Shown: positions 7,494 to 16,465, numbered from the stretch's first letter. The stretch: 23,362 nt of DNA from Candidatus Acidulodesulfobacterium acidiphilum (GCA_008534395.1 SHMQ01000038.1:1-23362); one strand, 5' to 3'. Notes: generated by a model from the sequence alone, not told the origin. Made by a program: numbers and translations.

Positions 7494-8120
7494 TTATTTC
7501 TGCAAAATAACTCTTGCGGGAGCGCCGTTAGAATCTTTAATTTTTACGGGAAGAGCCATTAAGTAATAATCGCCTGGTTCTACGCCAAACAGATTAAGTC
7601 CCTCTATAATAACGACGCCGGCGCCGAGCAGAGTTTTGTGGGTATCGTGACCTATATGATAACCTTCTACCGAAAGGTAATCGACTCCGACAAGCGCTAC
7701 TCCTTTTTCAACCATATATTTTGACGCTTCGGGATTTACGTAAACGTAATCTGTGCGGAAGTTTTTATCTCCGCTGTTTATCCACTCCGAATTTTTTGTT
7801 TTAAAAAGAAGCCTGTCGCCTTTTTTTATATTCAAAGGCTCTAAAAACTCCTTGTTGATAGGCGAAACTATAGACGGCACTTCTATTACCCTGCAATTAC
7901 CTATTAAATTATTTATGTCTAATCCGTCTATTCCGATTCCGTCATCGACAAAATGTTTTGGAGCATCTATATGCGTACCGGTATGAACCCCGCAGGTGAT
8001 TTTACTGTTGTTTGCCGCAGCCCCTTTTTTTATCTGAGAATAATTATCTATCTCTATAACGGGATCACTCGGCCAGTGCAGCATACCGTCCGTTATTTCC
8101 ATACTTACGTCGATAAACAT
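7494..8120 (-). CDS. Cyclase-family metal-dependent hydrolase, possible lactonase
   Basis: This 208-residue protein belongs to the cyclase / kynurenine formamidase-like family (PF04199 type), whose members hydrolyse amides or open rings using bound metal. The signature HTGTHIDAPKHF (46-57) supplies metal ligands H46, H50 and D52 plus H56, and the later HKTLLGAG and VIIEGLN supply H161 and E173. An AGAGGT ribosome-binding site precedes ATG. It lies between gnd and zwf on the same strand, where organisms often encode 6-phosphogluconolactonase, and no conventional gene for that step is seen here. Hydrolysis of 6-phosphogluconolactone is therefore an attractive inference, but the family also includes arylformamidases and isatin hydrolases, and nothing in the sequence proves a sugar-phosphate substrate. 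Confidence 0.85.
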   Translation of the reverse strand: MFIDVSMEITDGMLHWPSDPVIEIDNYSQIKKGAAANNSKITCGVHTGTHIDAPKHFVDDGIGIDGLDINNLIGNCRVIEVPSIVSPINKEFLEPLNIKKGDRLLFKTKNSEWINSGDKNFRTDYVYVNPEASKYMVEKGVALVGVDYLSVEGYHIGHDTHKTLLGAGVVIIEGLNLFGVEPGDYYLMALPVKIKDSNGAPARVILQK

Positions 8121-8167
8121 AATATGACCTCTTTAATTTTATTTTTATTACGATTTTTTACATTTTA

Positions 8168-9058
8168 TTAATGTATAGGATGTCCGCCGAACTGGTGTCT
8201 TAAAGCGGCAAGCATTCTTGCGGAAAATGAGTTTTCCTGTCTCGACCTGAAGCGCATAAAAACCGAATCTGCAAGAACTGGAGCAGGAACGGCTCTGTCT
8301 ATAGCTTCTTGCACAGTCCATCTTCCTTCGCCCGAATCGTCGACGATAGGTTTAAGACCGTTAAGTTCAGGATCTTCCTTAAGTGCGTTATGGGCAAGCT
8401 CTAATAGCCATGAGCGAACTACGGAAGCATGATTCCATAAATCTGAAACTTTAGTAAGATCAATATCAAAATCGCTGGCCTTCATAATTTCAAAACCTTC
8501 GGCATATGCTTCCATCATACCGTACTCTATGGCGTTATGAACCATCTTAACAAAATGTCCGGCGCCGTGCGGTCCTGTATGCATGTAACCGTTTTCGGGA
8601 GCAAGCGTTTTAAATATAGGCTCGCAGTGTTTAAATGTTTCTTCGTCGCCTCCTATCATAGAACAGTATCCGTTTTTTAATCCCCATATGCCGCCGCTTG
8701 TACCGCAATCCATAAACTTAATATTTTTATCGGCGCATACTTTTGCCCTTCTTATAGAATCTTTATAGTAGGAATTACCGCCGTCTATAACTATGTCTCC
8801 GTTTTGCGTGTATTGCAAAACTTCGTTAAGCATATCGTCCGTAGGCTGTCCTGCCGGAACCATAAGCCAAATTACTCTCGGAGATGTTAACTTAGAAACA
8901 AACTCCTTTATGGAATTTGAACCTATAGCGCCTTTGTTTATAGCTATTTCTTCTTTGGATAAGGTTCTGTTGAAAACTACTACTCTATGTCCGCCTTCAA
9001 GCAGTCTGAAAACCATATTCATCCCCATCTTTCCAAGGCCTATCATTCCTAATTCCAT
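8168..9058 (-). CDS. gnd: 6-phosphogluconate dehydrogenase, short decarboxylating type
   Basis: The enzyme oxidatively decarboxylates 6-phosphogluconate to ribulose 5-phosphate. At 296 residues it is the short form (about 300, YqeC/GntZ-like) and lacks the long C-terminal duplication of the 470-residue enzymes. Visible motifs are GMIGLGKMGMN (4-14, dinucleotide fold), IDGGNSYYKDS (91-101), DCGTSGGIWG (117-126) and VKMVHNAIEYGMMEAYAEG (170-188), with catalytic K171 and N175. The loop after the second strand reads FNRT (29-32), which in this family usually goes with NADP rather than NAD; that is inference. AAAGGAGGT gives a very strong ribosome-binding site. It is followed by the hydrolase and zwf on the same strand. 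Confidence 0.94.
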   Translation of the reverse strand: MELGMIGLGKMGMNMVFRLLEGGHRVVVFNRTLSKEEIAINKGAIGSNSIKEFVSKLTSPRVIWLMVPAGQPTDDMLNEVLQYTQNGDIVIDGGNSYYKDSIRRAKVCADKNIKFMDCGTSGGIWGLKNGYCSMIGGDEETFKHCEPIFKTLAPENGYMHTGPHGAGHFVKMVHNAIEYGMMEAYAEGFEIMKASDFDIDLTKVSDLWNHASVVRSWLLELAHNALKEDPELNGLKPIVDDSGEGRWTVQEAIDRAVPAPVLADSVFMRFRSRQENSFSARMLAALRHQFGGHPIH

Positions 9059-9129
9059 AATTAATACCTCCTTTAAAATTTTAAAAATTAAAAGTTATTT
9101 AATGAGTAAAATAATAATGTAAAATATAT

Positions 9130-9912
9130 TTACGAATTATTATTTTGTTGAGAATTTCCGCTTAAACTTTTACCTACTTCCCTTATAATATCTAACGGTA
9201 TCGGCATTATCATAGTAGTATTATTAGTAGATGAAATTTCATTCAACGTCTGCAAATATCTCAGCTGAAGAGCCATAGGATTTTCAGCTATAATTTTAGC
9301 CGCATCGCTTAGTCTTTGCGCCGCCTGAAATTCTCCGTCGGCGTTAATTATCTTTGCCCTTCTGTCCCTTTCTGCCTCAGCCTGTCTTGCCATAGCTCTT
9401 TGCATATCCTGCGGCATATCTATCTGTTTAAGCTCTACGACTGTTACTTTAACGCCCCATGGCCCTGTATGTTTATCGAGTATGTCCTGAATTTCCATAT
9501 TAATTTTTTCTCTTTCCGATAAAAGTTTATCAAGTTCTCCTTCGCCGCATACGCTTCTTAAAGTGGTCTGCGCAAGCTGAGATACTGCATAATTATAATC
9601 GTAGACTTGTACAATTGCATTAAGAGGATCAACTACTTTATAATAGACCACTGCACTTATTTTTAAAGTTACGTTATCTTTCGTAATAACGTCCTGCGGC
9701 GGTACATCGAGAGTAATTATCCTTAGGGTCACTCTTACCATTCTGTCTATTACCGGCCAAAGAAGAATTATACCGGGGCCCTTAACTTTTATAGCCCTGC
9801 CGAGCCTGAATATTACCGCCCTGTCATATTCCGCTATTATTCTTACAGCATTTAAAATAACGATAATTGCGACTATTATAACGACCGCAAAAAAAATTGC
9901 GCTGTCTCCCAT
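9130..9912 (-). CDS. Stomatin-like SPFH-domain membrane protein (slipin)
   Basis: This 260-residue protein has one N-terminal membrane helix (about 5-24). An SPFH/Band 7 domain follows, recognisable from [13 protein letters not shown] (28-40), [16 protein letters not shown] and [23 protein letters not shown] helical stretch rich in Ala, Glu and Arg ([16 protein letters not shown]) probably drives oligomerisation. Slipins scaffold membrane microdomains and usually work with an NfeD-family partner, which is encoded 92 bp upstream on the same strand. AAAGGAG lies 6 nt before ATG. It could be cotranscribed with gnd downstream (71-bp gap). The family assignment is strong; the client protein is unknown. 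Confidence 0.93.
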   Translation of the reverse strand: MGDSAIFFAVVIIVAIIVILNAVRIIAEYDRAVIFRLGRAIKVKGPGIILLWPVIDRMVRVTLRIITLDVPPQDVITKDNVTLKISAVVYYKVVDPLNAIVQVYDYNYAVSQLAQTTLRSVCGEGELDKLLSEREKINMEIQDILDKHTGPWGVKVTVVELKQIDMPQDMQRAMARQAEAERDRRAKIINADGEFQAAQRLSDAAKIIAENPMALQLRYLQTLNEISSTNNTTMIMPIPLDIIREVGKSLSGNSQQNNNS

Positions 9913-10004
9913 TTTATTCTCCTTTTAAATTATAGTTATATAATATTAAATACCTGCTAAAATAGCCGAATTATTATTATATTGACTTTGCTCAAGATTT
10001 ATAT

Positions 10005-10454
10005 TTAGGTTTCTTCGGGTTTAACTTTAAGTCTCAGCTTTCCGTCAACTTTTACGACGGTAATTTTTTTTCCTTTCAATATAGTATAATCCGAATAAGC
10101 AGTCCACAATTCGCCGTTAATTAAAATTTTACCGTCTTTATTAGGATTTACGTCCGAAACTACTTCGCCGGTTTGATTTAACAAAAGAGACTCTCCGGTT
10201 TTCACTTTCGATTTATAGGCTTTATATCCGAGATATGCAAAAATTGAGACGAAAACCGTAAGGGTAACGTAAGTAGGAAGGACGATTCTTATGAAAAATA
10301 TCGGTACGTTATGCACTATATAAAATAGAATTATAGTGCCGATGACGAAAAGTATAGCGCCTGCGCTTGTAAAAACGCCGTAACTCATAGCAAAAAAATC
10401 CGTTATAACAAGTATAAATGCTATGATTATTAGAAAATCCGCAAAATAAACCAT
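10005..10454 (-). CDS. NfeD-like membrane protein (short form)
   Basis: This 149-residue protein has several hydrophobic segments within about residues 3-80, then a soluble C-terminal OB-fold domain (about 88-146). The pattern GEVVSDVNPNKDGKILING, then WTAYSD, LKGKKITVVKVDG and LRLKV is the NfeD C-terminal fold. The ClpP-like protease domain of long NfeD proteins is absent, as in the short class. NfeD and slipin genes are a conserved pair; here nfeD precedes the slipin gene. AAAGG lies 5 nt upstream of ATG. The role is membrane-domain organisation by family inference, with no direct evidence for a substrate. Confidence 0.88.
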   Translation of the reverse strand: MVYFADFLIIIAFILVITDFFAMSYGVFTSAGAILFVIGTIILFYIVHNVPIFFIRIVLPTYVTLTVFVSIFAYLGYKAYKSKVKTGESLLLNQTGEVVSDVNPNKDGKILINGELWTAYSDYTILKGKKITVVKVDGKLRLKVKPEET

Positions 10455-10500
10455 TAGACCTTTTATTATTAATTTTTATTATATTTATATTATACTACAT

Positions 10501-11235
10501 TTATTTAAAATACAATTCCCTGATTTTTTTCATATCTTCCCATGTCTCTTTTTTTGCCGAAGGGTTTCTAAGTAAATAAGAAGGGTGATAAGTAGGTATC
10601 ACCGTTATTCCGTCATAATTATAAGTTTTTCCTCTAACCGAAGATATAGAGCCTTTGCCTTCTCCTATAATAAATTCGGTTGAAAATTTTCCCAGAGTGC
10701 AGATTATCTCGGGTCTTATGACGGCTATCTGCTCTTTAAGAAAGGGCGCGCATGAAGCTATTTCGTTTTCCATAGGATTTCTGTTTTCAGGAGGTCTGCA
10801 TTTTATTATATTGGCAATATAAACTTCCTCTCTTTTTAGATTTATGGATTCTATTATCTTTGTAAGAAGCTGACCCGCTCTTCCGACAAAAGGCCTTCCG
10901 GTATTATCTTCTTCGGCGCCCGGAGCCTCCCCTATAAACATGAGTCTGCTTTCGGGATTTCCTTCGCCGAAAACTATATTTTTTCTTGTTTTGCTCAATG
11001 CGCATTTTATGCATTTATCGACTTTTACTTCACGTAAAAATTCTAACGCTTTCCGTTTATCCGGATATACCGTCTCGTTATTCAAATTTGAACTCATAAT
11101 ATTATCCTGCGTTACAGAGGGAATTTTATTAAAAAAATCGGATATAGAGGAAATAAATACAAAACTTTCTTTATTGCCTGAAACAAAATAATTTATATCT
11201 TCAATCAGATTGCTTAATTCGTCTTTTTCTTTCAT
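10501..11235 (-). CDS. Uracil-DNA glycosylase, family 4 (iron-sulfur type)
   Basis: Family 4 glycosylases excise uracil from DNA at the start of base-excision repair and carry a [4Fe-4S] cluster. In this 244-residue protein the four cluster cysteines are visible: C75 and C78 (CIKC), C146 ([10 protein letters not shown]) and C162. The active-site motif GEAPGAEED spans 102-110, and the second motif HPSYLLRNP begins at H217. Residues 1-70 form an extension without recognised motifs, as is common in this family. No clear Shine-Dalgarno sequence precedes the ATG. It sits between iorB and nfeD in the minus-strand run with 47- and 46-bp spacers, and shares no obvious pathway with them. Confidence 0.93.
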   Translation of the reverse strand: MKEKDELSNLIEDINYFVSGNKESFVFISSISDFFNKIPSVTQDNIMSSNLNNETVYPDKRKALEFLREVKVDKCIKCALSKTRKNIVFGEGNPESRLMFIGEAPGAEEDNTGRPFVGRAGQLLTKIIESINLKREEVYIANIIKCRPPENRNPMENEIASCAPFLKEQIAVIRPEIICTLGKFSTEFIIGEGKGSISSVRGKTYNYDGITVIPTYHPSYLLRNPSAKKETWEDMKKIRELYFK

Positions 11236-11282
11236 TTATAATTGCAGTCATTGATAAATAAATATACCGACGTTTAAATGAC

Positions 11283-11900
11283 TTAAAGATTTAATCCTAA
11301 TGCAAAGGCTTTTAAATTATTTTCGGCTCCTTTACCTTCGGCGAGAACGCTTTCCACGGCAGACCTTTCTATTGGAATATCTGCTTTTGCGAACAGTATG
11401 CCTAAAGCGATTATATTTTTTTGCGTTAAAGAATTAAATTCTTCTAACGAAATAGCGTCAATATCGTAATAATATATATGTTTCGTAACTTTTTGCAGTT
11501 CCGAAACTATAAAAGATATTTCGGGGTATTTAGTCTTGCCCATTCTTACGCTTATGGGAATATACGGCGTTTTGTTAAAAATAACTATCGAATTTTTGTT
11601 TAAATATTTTATGCCTCTCAATGTTTCTAAAGGCTCTAAAGATATTAAGGCATTTGCGCCTCCTGATTCTATCATCGGCGAATGCATATTTTTTCGCGGA
11701 TTATTCATTTCGGCCGCATTTTCATAAAAAATATATTTTACGAAAGTTTCTACGTAGCCTTCTCTTTGCGCTCCGCCTCTTCTTTCTGAACCGGAAACAT
11801 CCTGCAAATCCGAATTCAGGGCTGCATTTTTCATCACAGTTCCCATGGTGATAATGCCTTGTCCCCCTAAACCTACTATAGCTATGTTAAATTTTTTCAT
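11283..11900 (-). CDS. iorB: Indolepyruvate:ferredoxin oxidoreductase, beta subunit
   Basis: This is the gamma-domain-type subunit (205 residues) that pairs with IorA to oxidise aryl pyruvates to acyl-CoA while reducing ferredoxin. The nucleotide- or CoA-binding motif IVGLGGQGIITMG (8-20) and SERRGGAQREGYVET are characteristic. It starts 23 bp after the iorA stop codon on the same strand, so the two are cotranscribed. No strong ribosome-binding site is visible, so translation may be coupled to iorA. The true substrate could be another 2-oxoacid derived from aromatic amino acids; the reaction may also run in the reductive, assimilatory direction. Confidence 0.92.
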   Translation of the reverse strand: MKKFNIAIVGLGGQGIITMGTVMKNAALNSDLQDVSGSERRGGAQREGYVETFVKYIFYENAAEMNNPRKNMHSPMIESGGANALISLEPLETLRGIKYLNKNSIVIFNKTPYIPISVRMGKTKYPEISFIVSELQKVTKHIYYYDIDAISLEEFNSLTQKNIIALGILFAKADIPIERSAVESVLAEGKGAENNLKAFALGLNL

Positions 11901-11923
11901 ATTTTATTATTTTATAAAGAAAT

Positions 11924-13927
11924 CTATACTATTGCTTCCGGCAATCCTTTTTTTAATTTAAACTCAGATTTTAAATCAAATTCTACTTTACGTATGGCGC
12001 TGTTAGGACATATTTCATAACAGACTCCGCATTTTACGCAAGACGCCGGATCTATATAGTAATAATCGCCGCCGTTATCTTCGTCTTTTTTTAGAATAAT
12101 CGCAGGACAGGCAAGTTCTACAAAACATTCGCTGCATTTTACGCATCTCGACTTTTGAATCTCATATAAAGATTCTCCTGTTTCCGCTACTTTAGCGTCG
12201 TTTTTAAACAAACTTTTATTTCTTCTGATTTCCTGCAAAATACATTCTCTTTTAGCTATTAAAACTTTTACGCCCGGTTCTTTAAGCGCGCTCTTAATTT
12301 GGGCGGAAAATCTTTTAACGCTGTTAGGGTCTAAGCTTTTAACGTAAGAAACTCCGAGAGATTTTACCAAATCTTTCAAGTTTAAAACGTTCGCCGAAGG
12401 TTTGCCGTCGATATCTTTTTGAGTCGAAGGCGTCTTCTGATGTCCGGTCATAGCAGTCCAACTGTTATCCAGAATAATGTAAAGAATATCCGCTCCGTTT
12501 TGAACCGCATTTAGCAGAACGGGAATTCCCGAATGATAAAAAGTGGAATCGCCGACTAAGGCTATTACTTTTTTGTTTTTGTCAAAATTACTTATAGCCT
12601 GACCTATACTTAGCCCGGCATTCATGCAGGTTAAAAAATCCATCGCATTATACGGCGGTAAAAGACCAAGGGTATAGCAGCCTATGTCGCCGGCTATTAC
12701 GACGTCTCTTTCTTTTTCTTCGGTATTTGAAAATCCGACGGCTTTAAGGATAGAATAAAAAGTTGCGCGGTGCGGACATCCTATGCAGAACGTTCCCGAC
12801 CTTTGGGGTAATTTATCGGACAGTTCCTTATATTTTTTGGAGGCAAAATCAAAAGATGCGGGCAGAGGCTTTTCAAGAAATCTGCTTACTCCGAAAATAA
12901 CGTCGTCCAATGTAATCTCGCCGGTTTTGCTAAAAAATTCTTTGCCGTATATATTGCCTTTAAAGCCAGTTTCGTAAGCTATTTTTTTAATCTGAAATTC
13001 CAAAAAACCTTCTGCTTCTTCTACTACAACTACTTTTTCGAGACCTTCAAAAAATCTTTTAATCAGTTCGTTAGATATAGGAAAAGAAAACCCTAATTTT
13101 AATATTTTATGGTCATACACTCCCAATATATCAAAAGCTTCCATTAAATGCGCATAAATAACGCCGGAAGATATAAAGCCTATTTTTGATTGTCCTTCAT
13201 TAATGATCTTATTAAATTTTGATTCAATAAGATATTTTTTTAATAATTCGTTTCTTTCAAGATATTTGGCATGATTTTTAACCGCAAGGCTAAAAAGATT
13301 TAAATAATTTTCGGGGTCTTTTTTAAAATTACCTTTAATATTTTTTCTATCCCTTATATCGCCGAAACGGAGGACTCCCGCGTTATGGCACAAACGGGAC
13401 GGCGCCATTAAAACGATCCCGAAAGAAAATTCTTCGGACACGTCGAAAGCGTCTTTCGTAAAATCTTTTGCTTCCTGTATATTTGAAGGCTCCATAATCG
13501 GCATATAAGTATGGAGGCTGTACCATCTGTCGTCCTGTTCGTTAGAACTGCTCGGCGCTCCGGGGTCTGATCCGATAGCAAGCACTAAGCCTGCTTTTAC
13601 GCCGGTATAAGCCAAAAACTGCGCGGGTTCGCTTGCAACGTTTAATCCTACGTTTTTCATTGCGCAAAGCGACCTTATGCCCGACCATGAAGCCCCTATC
13701 GCTCCGTGTAATGATATATGCTCGTTAAGGCTGAATTCAGTATATAAATTTTCTATGCATTTTTTGTTTTTATCTAAGACGGCTATTATTTCGGAAGCGG
13801 GGGTGCCTGGGTACATAGAAGCATATCCTATGCCGGCTTCCAAAGCGCCGCGCGCAATCGCTTCATTTCCTAATACTATAGCTTTATCGCCTTCAGAGCC
13901 GTTTACGAATAGATTGCTTTTCGCCAT
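11924..13927 (-). CDS. iorA: Indolepyruvate:ferredoxin oxidoreductase, alpha subunit
   Basis: This 667-residue large subunit binds thiamine diphosphate and iron-sulfur clusters. Residues about 15-180 form the pyrimidine-binding domain (YPGTPASEI, 39-47). FCIGCPHR lies at 380-387, GDIGCYTLG at 413-421, and the thiamine motif GDSTFYHSG ... DNSWTAMTGHQ at 459-497. The C-terminus carries a ferredoxin-like domain with two cysteine sets: C595, C598, C601, C607 and C630, C633, C636, C640. The longer spacing in the first set is usual for IorA. All expected residues are present, so the enzyme should be functional. It lies 17 bp downstream of the MetF-like gene and 23 bp upstream of iorB, which suggests one transcript with the one-carbon genes. 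Confidence 0.95.
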   Translation of the reverse strand: MAKSNLFVNGSEGDKAIVLGNEAIARGALEAGIGYASMYPGTPASEIIAVLDKNKKCIENLYTEFSLNEHISLHGAIGASWSGIRSLCAMKNVGLNVASEPAQFLAYTGVKAGLVLAIGSDPGAPSSSNEQDDRWYSLHTYMPIMEPSNIQEAKDFTKDAFDVSEEFSFGIVLMAPSRLCHNAGVLRFGDIRDRKNIKGNFKKDPENYLNLFSLAVKNHAKYLERNELLKKYLIESKFNKIINEGQSKIGFISSGVIYAHLMEAFDILGVYDHKILKLGFSFPISNELIKRFFEGLEKVVVVEEAEGFLEFQIKKIAYETGFKGNIYGKEFFSKTGEITLDDVIFGVSRFLEKPLPASFDFASKKYKELSDKLPQRSGTFCIGCPHRATFYSILKAVGFSNTEEKERDVVIAGDIGCYTLGLLPPYNAMDFLTCMNAGLSIGQAISNFDKNKKVIALVGDSTFYHSGIPVLLNAVQNGADILYIILDNSWTAMTGHQKTPSTQKDIDGKPSANVLNLKDLVKSLGVSYVKSLDPNSVKRFSAQIKSALKEPGVKVLIAKRECILQEIRRNKSLFKNDAKVAETGESLYEIQKSRCVKCSECFVELACPAIILKKDEDNGGDYYYIDPASCVKCGVCYEICPNSAIRKVEFDLKSEFKLKKGLPEAIV

Positions 13928-13944
13928 TTTTTTTAATTCTTTCT

Positions 13945-14667
13945 TTATTTTTTTCGGGTAAAAACATTTGAATTTTCATCCGCAATTTTAATTATAACGC
14001 CGTCTAAGCCTAAATTATCTATCGTTTTAATAAAATCTCTTAAAGAACCTTTTATGCTTAATTCTTTAACGTTTAAAAACAATTTTTTATTATTCGACTT
14101 TATGTATTTTATTATATTTTCGTCCGGATTTATTCCGCTGTAATTAATAAAAAAACTATCCGCACCTATTTCTATCAGTTTTTTTGTCTTTAAAAAATCG
14201 ACAGCGGCGGATGCTCCTATTACGGCTCCAAAATTAAATAAATCATGCTTAATATCATTCATCAGTCCTCTTTTCAGCATTAAACCGAGTCCCAAAATAT
14301 CGATATCATAAACAGGTTTTGCCGATTTAAATTCAGTTTTTAGCGGATGAACTCCTTCAAAAACTATTATGTCTTTTAACCCGAGCTGTTTAATCGTAAT
14401 CAAATCGGACATGAGGGATATCCTGTTTTTATCTCTCATATTGAAAGCGTATGCCGTTTTTATTTTATACTTTTCTTTTAAATCCCTGCATAATAATAAA
14501 GCGTTAAAACCGAAGTTTTGTTCTATAATTATCTGAGGTAAAGAATTATCCGTCCCTGAACCGTTTTGCGGATCATTTTCGACGGCATTTAATAATTTAA
14601 TTAAATCTTCTTCAAAAACGGAGTAATTTTTGCTAACGGGAGTTTCGATTTGCGGTATAATCTGCAT
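13945..14667 (-). CDS. Diverged, shortened MetF-like protein
   Basis: This 240-residue protein looks like methylenetetrahydrofolate reductase (MetF) but is about 50 residues shorter than usual. The best match is the central YAFNMRDKNRISLMSDL segment (73-89), equivalent to the HLTCRDRNR-type motif, followed by LGLKDIIVFEG (95-105). After this strand MetF normally has GD (FAD contact); here it reads EGVHP. The equivalent of ITQ..FD, with a substrate-binding glutamine, reads FFINYSG (172-178). A glutamate near the N-terminus (E8 in QIETP) may match the catalytic one. It follows a MetV-like gene by 25 bp, so the identification is helped by context. No ribosome-binding site is clear. FAD binding or reductase activity may be altered or lost. 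The fold call is fairly sure, the activity is not. Confidence 0.68.
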   Translation of the reverse strand: MQIIPQIETPVSKNYSVFEEDLIKLLNAVENDPQNGSGTDNSLPQIIIEQNFGFNALLLCRDLKEKYKIKTAYAFNMRDKNRISLMSDLITIKQLGLKDIIVFEGVHPLKTEFKSAKPVYDIDILGLGLMLKRGLMNDIKHDLFNFGAVIGASAAVDFLKTKKLIEIGADSFFINYSGINPDENIIKYIKSNNKKLFLNVKELSIKGSLRDFIKTIDNLGLDGVIIKIADENSNVFTRKK

Positions 14668-14692
14668 ATGTATCGGTTATATTTCTGATAAA

Positions 14693-15328
14693 TTATATTT
14701 TTGTTCTTGTAGTAGAATGACCGTAATCTCTTGGTTCAAAAATTTTATTAAGATTGTCTTCTTCCGAATATTTTTTCAACAGTTCGTAAGATTTTACGAA
14801 TACGCATTCTTTATCTTCGAATACTTCGCAATTATTGCCGTTATGCCCTTCGCAAGGACCGTTTAAAAGGCCTTTGGGGCATAAAGTAATAGTGCAAACT
14901 CCTCCGGTAAAATTCAGCCTGCATGAGTCGCATCCTCCGCAAAGAGCGTAATATTCCCCTATGTGTTCCGTCTGCGCTATATACTTGCTGTCCGTTCCGG
15001 AAACTACCTTCTTTTGTATGAAATCTCCTATAGTCTGCACGCCGGTTCCGCAGGATAAAACGACTACGGCTTCGGTTTCTTTGAGTTCGTCTTCTACGAA
15101 GCGGATATCTTCCTTTAATACCCTTTTGTCGCACGGTTCGTCGATTGATATAGTAAACGTAACCTCTTTGCCCGACGATTCTAAGTGCTTTTTCATTTCC
15201 CTCACTTCTCTGCTGCCGCCGGTAAGACATACAGAGGCGCAGGAAGCGCAACCTACGACGCCGATTTTTTTATATTTTTTTAAAGCTTCGTCTATTTCTT
15301 TTACATCTTTCTTTTCCGTCAAAAACAT
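14693..15328 (-). CDS. MetV-like MTHFR C-terminal zinc/iron-sulfur protein
   Basis: This 211-residue cysteine-rich protein matches the MTHFR_C (MetV) family, the partner of MetF in acetogens and other anaerobes using the Wood-Ljungdahl pathway. The N-terminal half has GVVGCASCASVC (C27, C30, C34), C66 and LSCGTG (C93). The C-terminal half has ALCGGCDSCRLNFTGGVC (C130, C133, C136, C145), CPKGLLNGPCEG (C150, C159) and C167. These are the usual metal or cluster ligands. An AGAGGT site precedes ATG. The MetF-like gene is 25 bp downstream, then iorAB, so methyl-branch one-carbon chemistry coupled to ferredoxin is plausible. Only MetV and MetF homologues of that pathway are within the window. Confidence 0.88.
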   Translation of the reverse strand: MFLTEKKDVKEIDEALKKYKKIGVVGCASCASVCLTGGSREVREMKKHLESSGKEVTFTISIDEPCDKRVLKEDIRFVEDELKETEAVVVLSCGTGVQTIGDFIQKKVVSGTDSKYIAQTEHIGEYYALCGGCDSCRLNFTGGVCTITLCPKGLLNGPCEGHNGNNCEVFEDKECVFVKSYELLKKYSEEDNLNKIFEPRDYGHSTTRTKI

Positions 15329-15355
15329 TAACTAAACCTCTATTTTATTTATATA

Positions 15356-16465
15356 TCAGGATAAACCCGAAGGGACGCTCGCTAACCTGACTTTAACAAA
15401 TTTCACTATTTTTCCTCTGTGAATTTTAAGCGTAATAATCTGCCCCGGTAAAAATGAACTTATAAGTTTTTCAAGCCGCGAAAAAGAATAGACTTTTTTG
15501 CCGTTTAACCTTGTTATTATATCTCCGCCTATTATGTAATTAATATTTTTCATGGCTATAATTTTTTTGCCGGCAACCAAACCTGCCGTAAAAGCGGGGC
15601 TGTTGGGAAATACTTTTTCGATAAGCAAACCTTTATCGACATGTTTTATGCCGAGCAAAACTGCAACGCTCTTAGTTAATTTTATAGCTTCTATACCGAG
15701 CCATGGACGAATGACCCTTCCATACTTAATTAACTCAGGTATATCTCTTTTAGCAAGGTTAATAGGAATGGCGAAGCCAATATTCTGAGCGTTGTTAGCA
15801 AGTTTTGCCGTGTTTATGCCGATAACGCGGCCGTTATAATCGACGAGCGGACCTCCCGAATTTCCCGGATTAATCGCGGCATCCGTCTGAATTATATTTC
15901 CGTAAAATCTAGCCGAAGGAAAAAACAAAGACCGTTTTAAACCGCTTACTATTCCGGTCGTAACGGTCTGATAAAGATTATACGGATTACCTACCGCAAT
16001 TACTCTTTCGCCTACTCTAATGTCATTTGAATCGCCTAAAGTTAAAGGCTTTATAATTTTACCCGCAGGGTTTATATGTATAACTGCAATATCCGACATA
16101 GGGTCGGTTCCTACGACGCTTGCCCTTATATTTATATATTTAAGAAAACTGATAAATATCTTGCCCGCGTTTCCTATAACGTGAAAATTTGTAAGTATAT
16201 CGCCGTTTTTGTTTATAAAAAACCCCGTGCCTATATCTTCTTCCGGCATGATAGCGCCGTTCTTAAGCCGTGCATAGCCTAAGACTTTTATATGAACGAC
16301 TCCGGACTTAATTGTGTTAAAAATGCGCTCGACAGAAGAAGTGTCCGAATTATACGCAAATGAATATTTAACTAAAAAACCGCCGCTTATAAATAAATTC
16401 AGAATCAATGATAATACGAAAACTAGCAATAATTTATTTAATTTACGCTGCTTCCTGAAATTCAT
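15356..16465 (-). CDS. HtrA/DegP-like membrane-anchored serine protease
   Basis: This trypsin-fold protease with one PDZ domain degrades or checks misfolded envelope proteins. With the chosen start it has 369 residues: a signal-anchor helix (about 10-30), a protease domain (about 45-230) with the triad H95 (TNFHVIGN), D125 (MSDIAV) and S203 (GNSGGPL), then a PDZ domain (about 255-365). A longer frame reaches 16510, but ATG at 16465 is preferred because AAGGGGGT lies 5 nt before it and the first 15 extra residues look unlike a signal peptide. The start overlaps the upstream gene by 23 bp, which suggests translational coupling. Its PDZ domain carries an insertion-like stretch (GKKIIAMKNINYIIGGD). 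Whether it is fully periplasmic or membrane-tethered depends on signal cleavage, which is uncertain. Confidence 0.92.
   Translation of the reverse strand: MNFRKQRKLNKLLLVFVLSLILNLFISGGFLVKYSFAYNSDTSSVERIFNTIKSGVVHIKVLGYARLKNGAIMPEEDIGTGFFINKNGDILTNFHVIGNAGKIFISFLKYINIRASVVGTDPMSDIAVIHINPAGKIIKPLTLGDSNDIRVGERVIAVGNPYNLYQTVTTGIVSGLKRSLFFPSARFYGNIIQTDAAINPGNSGGPLVDYNGRVIGINTAKLANNAQNIGFAIPINLAKRDIPELIKYGRVIRPWLGIEAIKLTKSVAVLLGIKHVDKGLLIEKVFPNSPAFTAGLVAGKKIIAMKNINYIIGGDIITRLNGKKVYSFSRLEKLISSFLPGQIITLKIHRGKIVKFVKVRLASVPSGLS

Noticed and set aside
14841-15251. A 136-codon arginine-rich minus-strand frame inside the MetV-like gene
   Set aside because: Same-strand out-of-frame shadow. The MetV frame has clear cysteine motifs and a ribosome-binding site; the other frame has no start signal and very high arginine content.
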